Origin: Nocardia blacklockiae
Lineage (GTDB): Bacteria; Actinomycetota; Actinomycetes; Mycobacteriales; Mycobacteriaceae
Length of the DNA: 64,000 bases
Assembly: GCF_015477355.1 (NCBI RefSeq)
Contig: NZ_JADLRJ010000008.1
Coordinates: 1 to 64,000 of the forward strand
Direction of reading: 5' to 3'
Shown: piece after piece, positions 1-7,710 of the stretch
Layout of the letters: the number at the start of each line of letters is the position of its first letter
How positions within the stretch are numbered: position 1 is the first letter of the stretch
Made by a program: the position numbers and the translations under genes
Notes under the pieces: model-generated
What the model saw: only the letters and a program-made list of their open reading frames with translations
Told to the model about the DNA's origin: nothing
Databases searched by the model: none

Positions 1-1
1 C

Positions 2-187
2 GGGCGACGCACCGACCACGGCACCGGGGACGAGGCGGCGGTCAGCATGCCGCCGGAAATGGCGATCGTGCTCATCGGCGGCCTGCGGGAACTGATCGCC
101 GTCCAGGTCGAAAGCGGACGCCCGCTCGCCGATCTCACCGACGCCGCGGTGGCGATCACCACCGCGCTTCTCACCACCACCGCCTGA
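2..187 (+). CDS. TetR-family regulator, C-terminal fragment cut by window edge
   Basis: Only the last 61 codons are inside the window; the frame is open from base 2 to the TGA ending at 187. The residues (MPPEMAIVLIGGLRELI, then a hydrophobic helix near the end) resemble the C-terminal ligand/dimer helices of actinobacterial TetR regulators. The DNA-binding half lies upstream of the window, so the assignment rests on the helical pattern alone. The gene that follows is on the opposite strand and converges on it, with a 117-bp gap in which I see nothing notable. Confidence 0.55.
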   Translation, partial: GRRTDHGTGDEAAVSMPPEMAIVLIGGLRELIAVQVESGRPLADLTDAAVAITTALLTTTA

Positions 188-304
188 AGCCCCGACCCGA
201 GATGTTGATCGACGACGGACTCATTCCCATCTGAGAATTCCCTCGCCCGCGCCGACCGGCCTTCGCACCGCAGCGTCGGCCGCGGCGAGCTCTCTAGGCC
301 GTCC

Positions 305-850
305 TCACATCCCAGCGCGCTGTGGCCAGGTATCCGGATGCCCGTTGAGTTCCCAGTTGCCGCGTGTGGACTTGGTCGGCGGCATCGCCATATTGACGAT
401 GTGGTCCTCGTCGAGGACGAGGAGTCCCTGGGCGTGCATGAAGTGCAGGTGCACGGCGGCATCGTCATCGGCGTATTCGGCGGGGACCAACATCTCGACG
501 ACCTCAGCGATCGGGGTCTCGGTGTACAGGCCCGGTCGACCATCGCGTGCCATGCGGATCACGCCTTCGCCGATCTGGTCGTGAAGTTCGAGCGCGGCGG
601 CGGGAACCATCCCGTCATAGAACGGGCCCAGGCCGGTCAGGAGCTCGAACGCTTCGACGTCCTCCGGGTCATCGAGCGCCACCGTTGACCGCTGGGCCCC
701 AGCGACGAGAGCCTTGGTAGGGAACCACTCGTCATAGCCCTGGAACGGCGGACGTGACCGGAACAGCAGGCATGTCGAACCGGCGCGCCGACGCGCACCG
801 CGCTGACGGTTCTCGCGGCTTTTGCGGACGCGCTTCTTGGATCTCGGCAA
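305..850 (-). CDS. Hypothetical protein with basic N-terminus
   Basis: 181 residues starting from an ATG. The first 25 residues are extremely basic (MPRSKKRVRKSRENRQ...), followed by an acidic, mixed alpha/beta body that includes EYADDDAAVHLHFMHAQGL. I do not recognise a domain. The composition is coherent and GC-rich at third positions, so I believe it is a real gene. The Lys/Arg-rich N-terminus suggests nucleic-acid contact, which is inference. It lies in the accessory stretch, is transcribed towards the TetR fragment, and has no obvious operon partner. Confidence 0.55.
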   Translation of the reverse strand: MPRSKKRVRKSRENRQRGARRRAGSTCLLFRSRPPFQGYDEWFPTKALVAGAQRSTVALDDPEDVEAFELLTGLGPFYDGMVPAAALELHDQIGEGVIRMARDGRPGLYTETPIAEVVEMLVPAEYADDDAAVHLHFMHAQGLLVLDEDHIVNMAMPPTKSTRGNWELNGHPDTWPQRAGM

Positions 851-1237
851 CGCAGTCTCCTCGGGTCACGGTCAGCCGGGCCTGTGTCTTCGGTCTTCGC
901 CGCGATGCGCGGGCCTGCGCAGAGGCAGGTCGGTGATGTCGAAGGTACGGCACCTTGCGCCGAAATCGGATACGGCGCGACGAGGATGCCGCATCCCAGA
1001 ATGTCGCCGGAGACACGGGAAGATCCGCACCTCCGGAGCCGCAGGTTGTTCGGCGGCCGCGCGCTGTACGGCGAACAACCGCCGCAGGAACGCGCGAGCG
1101 CCCGGCACGGTTCCGTCAAAGCCCGCAAGGGGCCGCGCTCGTAGGTGCGACGGTACGAAGGTGCCAGGAGACACGTTTCAACAAACCCCCAGTTCACAGG
1201 GTGTTTGCAGGCGATTTCGCGCCGTAGGTTGTTTCTC
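851..1237. other. Gene-poor interval (387 bp)
   Basis: Several overlapping open frames exist on both strands here, but all are Arg/Pro/Ala-rich with no coherent hydrophobic core, as expected for non-coding frames of GC-rich DNA. I see no RNA gene, repeat or convincing promoter. It separates the minus-strand 181-aa gene from the plus-strand small membrane protein that starts at 1238. Confidence 0.4.
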
Positions 1238-1417
1238 ATGAGCAAGCAGCGTCAAGACCGACAGGCGCATCATCCCGTCACCGATCTCATGGCGCTGGTC
1301 GCGGTCCTCGCCACGACCACAGTCCTGGCTTACCTGGTCGGTCCAACAATCGGCCTGTTCAGTGCCGCAGCCGGGTTCGTCGTGGTGACGCTGGGGCTGT
1401 GGTTCCGTCACACGTAA
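1238..1417 (+). CDS. Small two-helix membrane protein
   Basis: A 59-residue product from ATG 1238 (MSKQRQDRQAHHPVTD...). A charged N-terminal tail of about 15 residues precedes two closely spaced hydrophobic segments (about residues 17-34 and 37-55) joined by a Gly-Pro turn, consistent with a hairpin in the membrane. The longer open frame starting at 1145 adds an Arg-rich segment with no coding character, so I prefer the internal ATG. No family is recognised. Tiny membrane proteins of this shape are common in actinobacterial mobile elements, but no function can be inferred. Confidence 0.45.
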   Translation: MSKQRQDRQAHHPVTDLMALVAVLATTTVLAYLVGPTIGLFSAAAGFVVVTLGLWFRHT

Positions 1418-1475
1418 TCGCGGGTACTGCCCGGGCACGAGATCCGACTACATCTGGCTCAGCAGCAGGGCCTGG

Positions 1476-1841
1476 TCAATCCTGTGGTCGTAGATGCTCC
1501 TTCGCAACCGTGATGAAGATGCCGCGGCCCGAGGCAAAGTCTTCGAACTTCGACACCGGAATCGCGACTTCGGGGCCTCGGTCGAGAGCATGATGCTCAT
1601 TGCCGCCCCAGCACACGACAGAGGCATAGCAACCAAATATGCCCCCCACCTGCACGTGGCCGAAATGCGGACCAGGGCCCGGCCACGGCAGCAGAGGGAC
1701 GTTCCTAAGCGTCCTGTCGTTTGACAGCTGATTTCGACGCGACAGTCGAACAAGGTATTCACCTGCGTCACACGGAAGTCTGAGGACTTCCGCGAGGTTG
1801 TCGTCGCCGGGCCGAGATCGTGAGAGCCGCACACCACCCAT
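1476..1841 (-). CDS. Hypothetical protein, 121 aa
   Basis: The ATG at 1841 opens a 121-residue frame. The N-terminal half carries charged residues. The C-terminal half is protein-like, with Gly- and aromatic-rich stretches such as VGGIFGCYASVVCWGGNEHH and a terminal block IPVSKFEDFASGRGIFITVA. A second open frame overlaps it on the same strand but is Ser/Arg-rich and looks like a shadow. I do not recognise the family. A small enzyme or immunity-type protein is possible; there is no further evidence. Confidence 0.4.
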   Translation of the reverse strand: MGGVRLSRSRPGDDNLAEVLRLPCDAGEYLVRLSRRNQLSNDRTLRNVPLLPWPGPGPHFGHVQVGGIFGCYASVVCWGGNEHHALDRGPEVAIPVSKFEDFASGRGIFITVAKEHLRPQD

Positions 1842-2099
1842 GATCTCAGCCCACGGCCTCGGCGTCAGCGACGTCGCCAGGGCCCGCCCGACGGGCTTGG
1901 GTGCGGGGCGTGCCAGTCGACCTGGACCCGATGCCCGGCCGCGGTGCGTACTCCACCGAGGCGGAACCGCAATCTCGTTTCGTCCTCCATCCGCACCTAG
2001 GGCGCTCTGATCGGCTCGGTCGACGCCGCCTGAAGGTGCGACAACACCGCCATTCTCCGCTGCGAGTCACACCTGGCCCGGGCAGCGGCCGGCACCCGT

Positions 2100-2125
2100 G
2101 TTCGGCAAACGTTCGTTTTCCGAAC
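2100..2125. repeat. 26-bp repeated element, copy 1 (upstream of AbiTii gene)
   Basis: The element has GTTCGG at its left end and CCGAAC at its right end (6-bp inverted arms) around a 14-bp core ending in TCGTTTT. A second copy in the same orientation lies at 3183-3208 and matches at 23 of 26 positions. The two copies bracket the AbiTii-type gene; copy 1 lies 54-72 bp upstream of its possible starts. Confidence 0.6.
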
Positions 2126-2196
2126 AACGGGGGCGCGGAAACGCCTGTACCACACAGCCTTACAAGATAACGAGCTGAGTGTGGTGCGATTGGGGC

Positions 2197-3138
2197 GTGA
2201 ATCGTCAGGAAGAAGCATTGCGGCTGGCCGCGGACCTGCTCGAGGACATCGAGCTGCAGCGTTTGAAGGTTTCGGAGATCGTGCTCAAAGCCAGCAGGGT
2301 TGCCCGCCTGGTCGACCACGACCAGCTACTGCTCTTCCTGCGGTACGAGCGTAAGGGATACCCGCTGGATGGATCGGCGAACGACTGGATCTCCCGTGCC
2401 GACCGGTGGACCGACAAAAATGATTACAAGTTGAACCCGTCTCCGATAACTCGCCTCGAGGCGACGCTCGAAGGAGGACGACAGGCACTCGATGCGCTCA
2501 AGAGCGGCGGGAACTACTCGGGGGAATACGCGTCTATCGCCGCCCGAGAGCACGACGCCAAGATCATCGGGGTCACGCAGCAGGTCAACCAGGTGGCGGC
2601 GATCTGTGGCGCTGTCGTATCGACGGTGTACAGCCTGGTGACCGAGATCTACCACGAGCTGCTGTTCAGCGAGCTTCAGGCGACTCTCTTCGCGTCCGTG
2701 CAGGGCAACGTCGATGGGGCGCTGGCGGTCGCGAGTGGATCAGCTCTGGACAAGATCGCCAAAGTTTCCGATCGTCTGCGAGAAGGTGACCCCGAGTCGG
2801 TCAGCCAGGCCATGACGACGTGCCGGCGCCTGATCGATTCGTGTGCCGATCACCTCTTCACCGCGCGCGACGAGCCCTACAGCATCGGGGACGGCGTCGA
2901 ACTGAAGGTTGGCCAGCAGAACGTGCTCAATCGGTTGCAGGCCTACTGCCATCAGCAGAAGCTCTCCAAGAGCCGCCGCGACCGCCTCCGGAAGACGCTC
3001 AGCGTGCTCTACGACCGATGCTCGACCGGTACACACGCCGAGGTCGACGTGGCGGAGGCGCGCTTCGTGTTCCTTCAGACCTATGTCGTCCTGGGTGAAA
3101 TTCTCACCCTCGCCAATTCGGCGCACGTCACTTCGTAG
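2197..3138 (+). CDS. AbiTii-type abortive-infection-like protein
   Basis: 313 residues from GTG 2197; an upstream GTG at 2179 would add six residues, and neither start has a strong ribosome site. The N-terminal ~60 residues (EALRLAADLLEDIELQRLK, then LLLFLRYERKGYPLDG) match the AbiTii pattern as I know it: a short helical domain ending in an aromatic-Gly-Tyr motif. The middle is helical, and the C-terminal ~110 residues (SVSQAMTTCRRLIDSCADHL, then RDRLRKTLSVLYDRCSTGTH) resemble the HEPN-like C-terminal region seen in some abortive-infection proteins. AbiTii domains are predicted to act in biological conflict; the biochemistry is unknown to me. It is flanked by two copies of a 26-bp element. 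Confidence 0.6.
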   Translation: MNRQEEALRLAADLLEDIELQRLKVSEIVLKASRVARLVDHDQLLLFLRYERKGYPLDGSANDWISRADRWTDKNDYKLNPSPITRLEATLEGGRQALDALKSGGNYSGEYASIAAREHDAKIIGVTQQVNQVAAICGAVVSTVYSLVTEIYHELLFSELQATLFASVQGNVDGALAVASGSALDKIAKVSDRLREGDPESVSQAMTTCRRLIDSCADHLFTARDEPYSIGDGVELKVGQQNVLNRLQAYCHQQKLSKSRRDRLRKTLSVLYDRCSTGTHAEVDVAEARFVFLQTYVVLGEILTLANSAHVTS

Positions 3139-3182
3139 GGCTTGCAAGGTGATTCGGCATTTGGGAGGCGTGTGGTGACCGC

Positions 3183-3208
3183 GTTCGGCAGAGGGTCGTT
3201 TTCCGAAC
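3183..3208. repeat. 26-bp repeated element, copy 2 (downstream of AbiTii gene)
   Basis: Second copy of the element at 2100-2125, same orientation, differing at three core positions, with both 6-bp inverted arms (GTTCGG / CCGAAC) intact. It sits between the AbiTii stop (3138) and the next start (3286), so it could be an operator for the downstream gene or one half of a direct-repeat pair. Confidence 0.6.
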
Positions 3209-3285
3209 GGGCCCGGACGCGCGCGGATCAGCGAGGAGACCTGTCGGTGGCCCGCGCGACAATCAGGAAAAACCGAAGGGGGCGA

Positions 3286-3921
3286 ATGCCAGTGGCGCGC
3301 AGAAGGCAGCGCACCGACGACACTGCCGACGGAGCCGTGGACCCGTTCGCCGAGCACCTGTGGCCGCGGCCGCCTCATCCGCTCCTGCGGAGGCTGGATC
3401 CCCGCCGCTTCCGGCAGCGGCGGCACACACGCCGCGCGGTCCGGTACGCGCACTACGGGCCGCCGATCAGCGAGGGCCCGGCCGCCGACTTCCGCTCCAT
3501 CACCTTCTGGCACCGCGACCAGCACAGCGGCCCGGTCGGCAAACTCAACTACCTGATCTGCCACCAGTGCCGAATCGGCTTCATCGGCGACATCCACGTT
3601 CAGAAAAACCTCTGGGGCCACGGCATCGCCACCCGCGCCCTGGCCTACCTCCGCGATCAGCTCCCCGGCTACGCCTGGCAGACCAGCCGCCACAAACCCA
3701 CCGCGAAATCGTTCTGGCTGCTCACCGCCGAACGCACCGGCGCGGCCTACGCCGACACCACCCCCGACCGCACCTGCGAACACCTCGCGCGGTTCTGGCG
3801 CGGCGGCGCAACCCGGCACAGATCCGCCAGTGACGAAACCCCAGCGTGGGTCGCTGACATCGCGGTGACGAATCCGCAGGCCGCCTCACCCACGCACCCC
3901 GGCGCGCCCACTGACAACTGA
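3286..3921 (+). CDS. GNAT-like N-acetyltransferase domain protein
   Basis: 211 residues from ATG 3286, preceded by a good ribosome site (GAAGGGGG). The first ~70 residues are Arg/Pro-rich and probably disordered. A GNAT-like core follows: a beta strand (KLNYLICHQCRIGFIGDIHV), then QKNLWGHGIATRALAYLRDQ, which fits the acetyl-CoA pyrophosphate-binding loop (Q/R-x-x-G-x-G/A) and its helix, then a second helix region with CEHLARFW. The C-terminal tail is low complexity. The substrate cannot be read. The upstream 26-bp element is shared with the AbiTii gene, so the two may be co-regulated (inference). Confidence 0.55.
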   Translation: MPVARRRQRTDDTADGAVDPFAEHLWPRPPHPLLRRLDPRRFRQRRHTRRAVRYAHYGPPISEGPAADFRSITFWHRDQHSGPVGKLNYLICHQCRIGFIGDIHVQKNLWGHGIATRALAYLRDQLPGYAWQTSRHKPTAKSFWLLTAERTGAAYADTTPDRTCEHLARFWRGGATRHRSASDETPAWVADIAVTNPQAASPTHPGAPTDN

Positions 3922-4187
3922 CGCGGCCTACCACTGACAGCGCTGCGGTTTCCGCAGCTCAAGTCACTGACACTCTCGTGCGGCCTCGCACGCAGCACAC
4001 ACGCAATTCCGCAGGACGGCCACATGTTCGCAATATGAAATATTGATGTTTCGCATTGGATGCCATCTCCGCCCGGAGTGCCTCGGGTTTACGTCCGTTA
4101 ATGCGGAACAACGAAGGTGTCTCGCGCGGCGGTGGTCGTCCGGTCGCGAATGAAACTCTATGCCTGCAGGTTGCCAGAGTCGGTGGG

Positions 4188-4532
4188 TTACCATTGAAGG
4201 CGTCGAGCTTCATCAGGCGTCGGCTTACGCACGGAATCAGCTGGAATCCATTGCCGCACAGTGACATCCTGCAGATTGTTCCGAGCATGCAGTGTCACTG
4301 CGACCTCCCCGTACCAGACCGCGCCTGTCGTGTACAGCAATACCCAAGCGAACAATGTGCCCGGAAGCCATTCGCCGTTGGCGGGTTGCGTCGCGAACGC
4401 GCGTGCGCGCAGTCCGATCGACTGTCCCTTCGGCGCTTTTCGCGGCAACATCCACAGCCGCGCGGGATCGACTACGACGCGGACCGGCCGATCGATACGC
4501 CGAACCGACGGCTTGTCCATGCCGTGACTCAT
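4188..4532 (-). CDS. Hypothetical partner of the SOS-controlled ImuA'-like gene
   Basis: 114 residues from ATG 4532, whose ATGA overlaps the stop of the ImuA'-like gene, so translation is probably coupled. The body has a basic, beta-rich N-terminal half (VRRIDRPVRVVVDPARLWML) and a central hydrophobic stretch (LFAWVLLYTTGAVWYGEVAV), then a charged tail. No domain is recognised. In classic cassettes the gene after imuA' is imuB, a Y-family polymerase paralogue of about 500 residues; this is far too short and lacks polymerase motifs. The SOS box at 5274 should control it as the second gene of the operon. Confidence 0.5.
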   Translation of the reverse strand: MSHGMDKPSVRRIDRPVRVVVDPARLWMLPRKAPKGQSIGLRARAFATQPANGEWLPGTLFAWVLLYTTGAVWYGEVAVTLHARNNLQDVTVRQWIPADSVRKPTPDEARRLQW

Positions 4533-5281
4533 CCCGCTCGCGTCCATCGCCTCGCCGCAGCCGATTCTGCAGGCCGCGTCCTGGACCACCTGACGCCTTC
4601 GGAACCGTCACTCGCGAGCATGATCTCGCCGCGCCGGATAGGCGGATTACGGCCGGCGACCTCCACGGCGACGCGAACCTCCTGCACGCGTCCACAGCCG
4701 GCGCCTAAGCCTCGATAGCCGACCGGCCGCGCACGCAACGTCACGTCTGGGCGGAGGCCCGACACCCGGTCGGTGATCACGAGGACACCGCGCTGGCCGC
4801 GAATCTTCGCGGTCAGGGCTTGGGCGCGTTTGGGTGGCACGGTCACGGAGGTGTCGCAGACGATCATCGGGATACCGTCGCTCAGCACCGCCGCTATCTC
4901 GAGCGGGTCACCGCCGCTGGCGTCGATGACCGCCAGCCGGTCGAGCCGGCCGCCCATCTCGGTAACCGCGAGCAGCCCGATCCGCTGACGCGGGCCCGCG
5001 ACGATCGCGGCCCACAACTCGGCACCGGTGGCCGCGGCGAGCAGTCCGGCCAGGATGCCGGTACTGCCCCGGCGGCCGACCACGCTCCCGCGGGCCAGGC
5101 CGCCGCCGGGCAGCAGGTCACCGATCCCGCCCGGCACCGCGATCACATCCAGTGCTGCCACGTCGGCGGCAGTGACCGAGCCGGTTCCGCTCTGGATCTG
5201 CCGCATGCGGGTGCGGAGTTCGTTGATCTGCTGGTCACGCGGTAGTGCCGTGACCGAGCCACGCACACCTTCATCGAACAT
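4529..5281 (-). CDS. ImuA'-like RecA-fold protein, SOS-regulated orphan
   Basis: 250 residues from ATG 5281 (an internal GTG at 5266 is possible). After ~50 residues comes VIAVPGGIGDLLPGGGLARG followed by SVVGRRGSTGILAGLLAAA: the actinobacterial ImuA' pattern, in which the RecA Walker A is degenerate. LDRLAVIDASGGDPLEIAAV and a later VLVITDR strand fit the rest of the RecA-like core. In mycobacteria ImuA', ImuB and DnaE2 carry out SOS mutagenesis. Here no imuB follows. A perfect LexA box overlaps the start region, and a TATATG-like -10 (5296-5301, minus strand) would place the transcript start only ~8 nt before the ATG. Confidence 0.55.
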   Translation of the reverse strand: MFDEGVRGSVTALPRDQQINELRTRMRQIQSGTGSVTAADVAALDVIAVPGGIGDLLPGGGLARGSVVGRRGSTGILAGLLAAATGAELWAAIVAGPRQRIGLLAVTEMGGRLDRLAVIDASGGDPLEIAAVLSDGIPMIVCDTSVTVPPKRAQALTAKIRGQRGVLVITDRVSGLRPDVTLRARPVGYRGLGAGCGRVQEVRVAVEVAGRNPPIRRGEIMLASDGSEGVRWSRTRPAESAAARRWTRAG

Positions 5282-5289
5282 AGGTTCGA
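5274..5289. promoter_or_regulatory. SOS (LexA) box between divergent genes
   Basis: TCGAACATAGGTTCGA is a perfect inverted repeat matching the mycobacterial/actinobacterial LexA consensus TCGAAC-N4-GTTCGA. It overlaps the start of the minus-strand ImuA'-like gene and falls at about the -35 position of a plus-strand promoter whose -10 (TATACT, 5298-5303) serves the 56-aa gene at 5311. One LexA site therefore could repress both directions. Confidence 0.85.
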
Positions 5290-5310
5290 TAATGACATAT
5301 ACTTCGCCGC

Positions 5311-5481
5311 ATGTTTGCGGTTGGCGACGAAGTACGCATCCGACCGGCGGGCGTGTCGGTGTTCCGGGTTGTCGAGATCGAGGACGACGAGCACGTGATC
5401 GTCGAGCCGGTCGATCCCGCGCCCGGCGCGTACCCACACTCGCGGCGCGTGGCCGATCTCATCCTCGCCAGCGCAGTGTGA
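5311..5481 (+). CDS. 56-aa SH3-like small protein, divergent from SOS gene
   Basis: ATG 5311 opens a 56-codon frame: MFAVGDEVRIRPAGVSVFRV, then EIEDDEHVIVEP and a basic/hydrophobic end. The pattern (V-G-D-x-V-R, short turns, alternating beta residues, acidic loop) resembles small SH3/KOW/Tudor-like barrels. A TATACT -10 at 5298-5303 predicts transcription starting at about 5310, giving a leaderless message, and the LexA box lies just upstream. It is likely an SOS-induced microprotein. Function unknown; coding status is inferred from composition and promoter placement. Confidence 0.5.
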   Translation: MFAVGDEVRIRPAGVSVFRVVEIEDDEHVIVEPVDPAPGAYPHSRRVADLILASAV

Positions 5482-5654
5482 TCACGGTGAGCGGCAGGAT
5501 TTGTTCGAGCGTGTCGACGGGTTACCCGGCGAGGCCGAAGGTGGTGGCGGCTGCCGCGTTCGGTTTCATCGGCTGGAGGCCTGCTCACTCGCGGTAGCGT
5601 GTCATTTGCCAGCATACGTTCGCTTGTCCGGCCTCTGTGGAAGTGAGTCCGGTG

Positions 5655-6488
5655 ATGACCGAGAAGAGCAAAGTGGCTCGACTGCGGACCCGGCCCGATG
5701 TCGCCGCGCGCCGGGCCGTTGAGCGGATACGAGCGGCGGCTCGGGACTACCAGCGGGCCTGCCGGCGCCTGGAGGGCCAGCTGGCCCGGATCGACGCCGC
5801 GGTCGCAGACGGCACGGACGAGATCGACCGCGACACCGCCGCGACGCTCGGCCAGCTGGCGGCCATGGTCTACGGCGGATTCGTGCGGCTGGTGACCAGT
5901 GTTGAAATCGGCCGCGAACTTGCCGACGAGCAACTGCTCGCCGAGTCGATCGCCGAGGCCGCCGCGCCACCGCCAGCCCCGGCACCCGAATCTTCTCGGT
6001 CCGAGATCGCCGACAAGGACGCGGCGCCGCGCGTGTCTGGCGTGGCCGAGCTGGCGGCGTTGGGCGCGGATTCGATCGTCGTTCAGGGCCCGACGGAGGT
6101 GTCGGATCGGGCGCGGCCGTTCCAGCGCGGCGATGACGGGAACTGGTACAGCTACGGGATCGGCAGCGGCGGTGTGTCGTCGGAACGGTTGTGGAGCGAC
6201 GGGGATGATCTGGTCGTCGTCTCGCGCAGCGACCGGCCCGTCACCGCCGGTGCGACGCAGGTCGAGCGCGTGCGCGCCGAAGCCGTGTATCGGGGCTGGC
6301 GCAGCCGCGACACCGGCGAGGGACGCCTGGTTGTAGAACGCCGGGGTGTGGTCATTGGACTGCGGTACTCGACCGCGCGAGGAACCATCACCAAAGCCGC
6401 CCGGACATCGGCGGACGGCGTCGTGAGCAACGCTGCGGCGGTCGGCAAGTTCGGCACGGTGCTGCGCTGGCTCGCCGAACCCGAATGA
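5655..6488 (+). CDS. Hypothetical protein, 277 aa
   Basis: ATG 5655 (an in-frame GTG at 5637 would add six residues). The N-terminal ~100 residues are helical and Arg/Ala-rich (MTEKSKVARLRTRPDVAARR, ARDYQRACRRLEGQLARIDA), suggesting a coiled coil. A Pro/Ala linker (EAAAPPPAPAPES) precedes a C-terminal ~150-residue beta-rich domain (RGDDGNWYSYGIGSGGVSSE, RLVVERRGVVIGLRYSTARG). No family is recognised. It is transcribed away from the SOS pair, with a ~170-bp gap after the 56-aa gene. Part of the accessory region. Confidence 0.55.
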   Translation: MTEKSKVARLRTRPDVAARRAVERIRAAARDYQRACRRLEGQLARIDAAVADGTDEIDRDTAATLGQLAAMVYGGFVRLVTSVEIGRELADEQLLAESIAEAAAPPPAPAPESSRSEIADKDAAPRVSGVAELAALGADSIVVQGPTEVSDRARPFQRGDDGNWYSYGIGSGGVSSERLWSDGDDLVVVSRSDRPVTAGATQVERVRAEAVYRGWRSRDTGEGRLVVERRGVVIGLRYSTARGTITKAARTSADGVVSNAAAVGKFGTVLRWLAEPE

Positions 6489-6679
6489 CCACCGGCGATA
6501 CCGACGGCAGCTGATGTTGGTTCACTGCCTGGTAGTTCAAGATTTGTCCGGTTTGGCGGCATAGAGGAGATGGAGCTAGCTTCCATTCGGGAGGCTGCGG
6601 ACCAAAAATCGGGGTCTATGTCGGCGACTATCTGCTGAAGTTTCGCTGCGGCTTCGGGGGGCTTCGGAGGCGTACACGG

Positions 6680-7276
6680 GTGCGGCTTTACCGGTGTGTG
6701 AAAACCGTCGACAATCGAATGATGACTTCTGGGGGACTTGGTGGCGGGACGAAGGGGCTGGGCCTGGATGCTGTTCGCTGGCACCTCCTTCGGCAGGACG
6801 CCAAGTTCGCTGCCGTGACGACGCGGGCCGCCGCCGTGCTGAGTACGAACGCACTCGTCGTCGCGGGGACGGCTCTTGCCTTCACGCTCAACGGATCCAG
6901 GCAGGTCAATCCATGGGTTCTCGGTCCAGCCCTCGGGACGCTGGTGCTCGTTGCCGCGTCGGTTACATACGCGACTCAGGCTCTGGTCTTGTTGCGGCGG
7001 CGAAGACTGTCGGTGTACTTCGCTACACGTAGTGAGGCTTCAGCGCTGTACAGCTACACATATATCTCCCGGAGGTGGCGTTCGTTCGACGACTTCCGGG
7101 AATCCGTTATGGACCAATCCCCAGAACAGCAGCTCCGAGGCGCGCTGGACGAGATGTGGCGAACCTCCCACCTTCATCTGTATCGCTACCTGAAATTCCG
7201 GAAGGCCACCTGGTTGCTGCTGGCATCGATCGGGTTGTTGCTGACCACCGTGGCATCGGCTGCGTTGTCCTATTGA
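6680..7276 (+). CDS. Pycsar-effector/SLATT-like membrane protein
   Basis: 198 residues from GTG 6680 (CGGAGG about nine bases upstream); a pair of ATGs at 6719/6722 would shorten it by 13-14 residues. Two hydrophobic segments (about residues 47-68 and 76-104) are followed by a charged cytosolic region (YISRRWRSFDDFRESVMDQS) and a C-terminal helix pair with RYLKFRKATWLLLASIGLLL. This layout (two transmembrane helices, a cytosolic helical part, then a basic amphipathic stretch running into a last membrane helix) is that of PycTM/SLATT conflict effectors, which disrupt membranes after a nucleotide signal. No cyclase gene adjoins it, so it would be an orphan or rely on a distant cyclase. Confidence 0.45.
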   Translation: MRLYRCVKTVDNRMMTSGGLGGGTKGLGLDAVRWHLLRQDAKFAAVTTRAAAVLSTNALVVAGTALAFTLNGSRQVNPWVLGPALGTLVLVAASVTYATQALVLLRRRRLSVYFATRSEASALYSYTYISRRWRSFDDFRESVMDQSPEQQLRGALDEMWRTSHLHLYRYLKFRKATWLLLASIGLLLTTVASAALSY

Positions 7277-7710
7277 CCGGCTGGGACCGACCTCGATGTT
7301 GTGACCGGCCTGGACACGGCGGTACGACGTGGCACCCTGCTGAGAGACCGATCTGCTCGCCGACCTGTACTAGTGACGAAGGGACAGCGCAGGATACCGC
7401 GGAAGATCACGCGCGACCAACGCGCGGTAGTGTCGCCCGCCGCCGACGGTCAGCTCCGCGCCCACAGCCGTTGTAGAACTTCACATTTCAGATCAGCCCC
7501 ACAGCTCACACGCGCGCTCGCGGGCGAGCGGGCGAGAACTACGGGTTGCGTGCTGACTCCAACTCTCAGAGGCCACTTATAACCCGACCGCCGCCCAAGG
7601 GGCGGCCCGGCAGGGCGGCGGCTGACCAACACCTCGTCCGCGTGACTGGAAAGTGGTCCTGCCAATGTGCGCCCTCTGCTATTCGGTGAGCCAGGCGAGC
7701 CGGCGAGCAG
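7277..7710. other. Gene-poor interval (434 bp) with a GC hairpin
   Basis: No coherent reading frame is visible. At 7590-7606 there is a perfect hairpin, GCCGCCC-AAG-GGGCGGC, lying downstream of the minus-strand primase stop (7711). It has no U-run and could be a weak terminator for that gene or for the plus-strand membrane protein ending at 7276. Confidence 0.35.
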
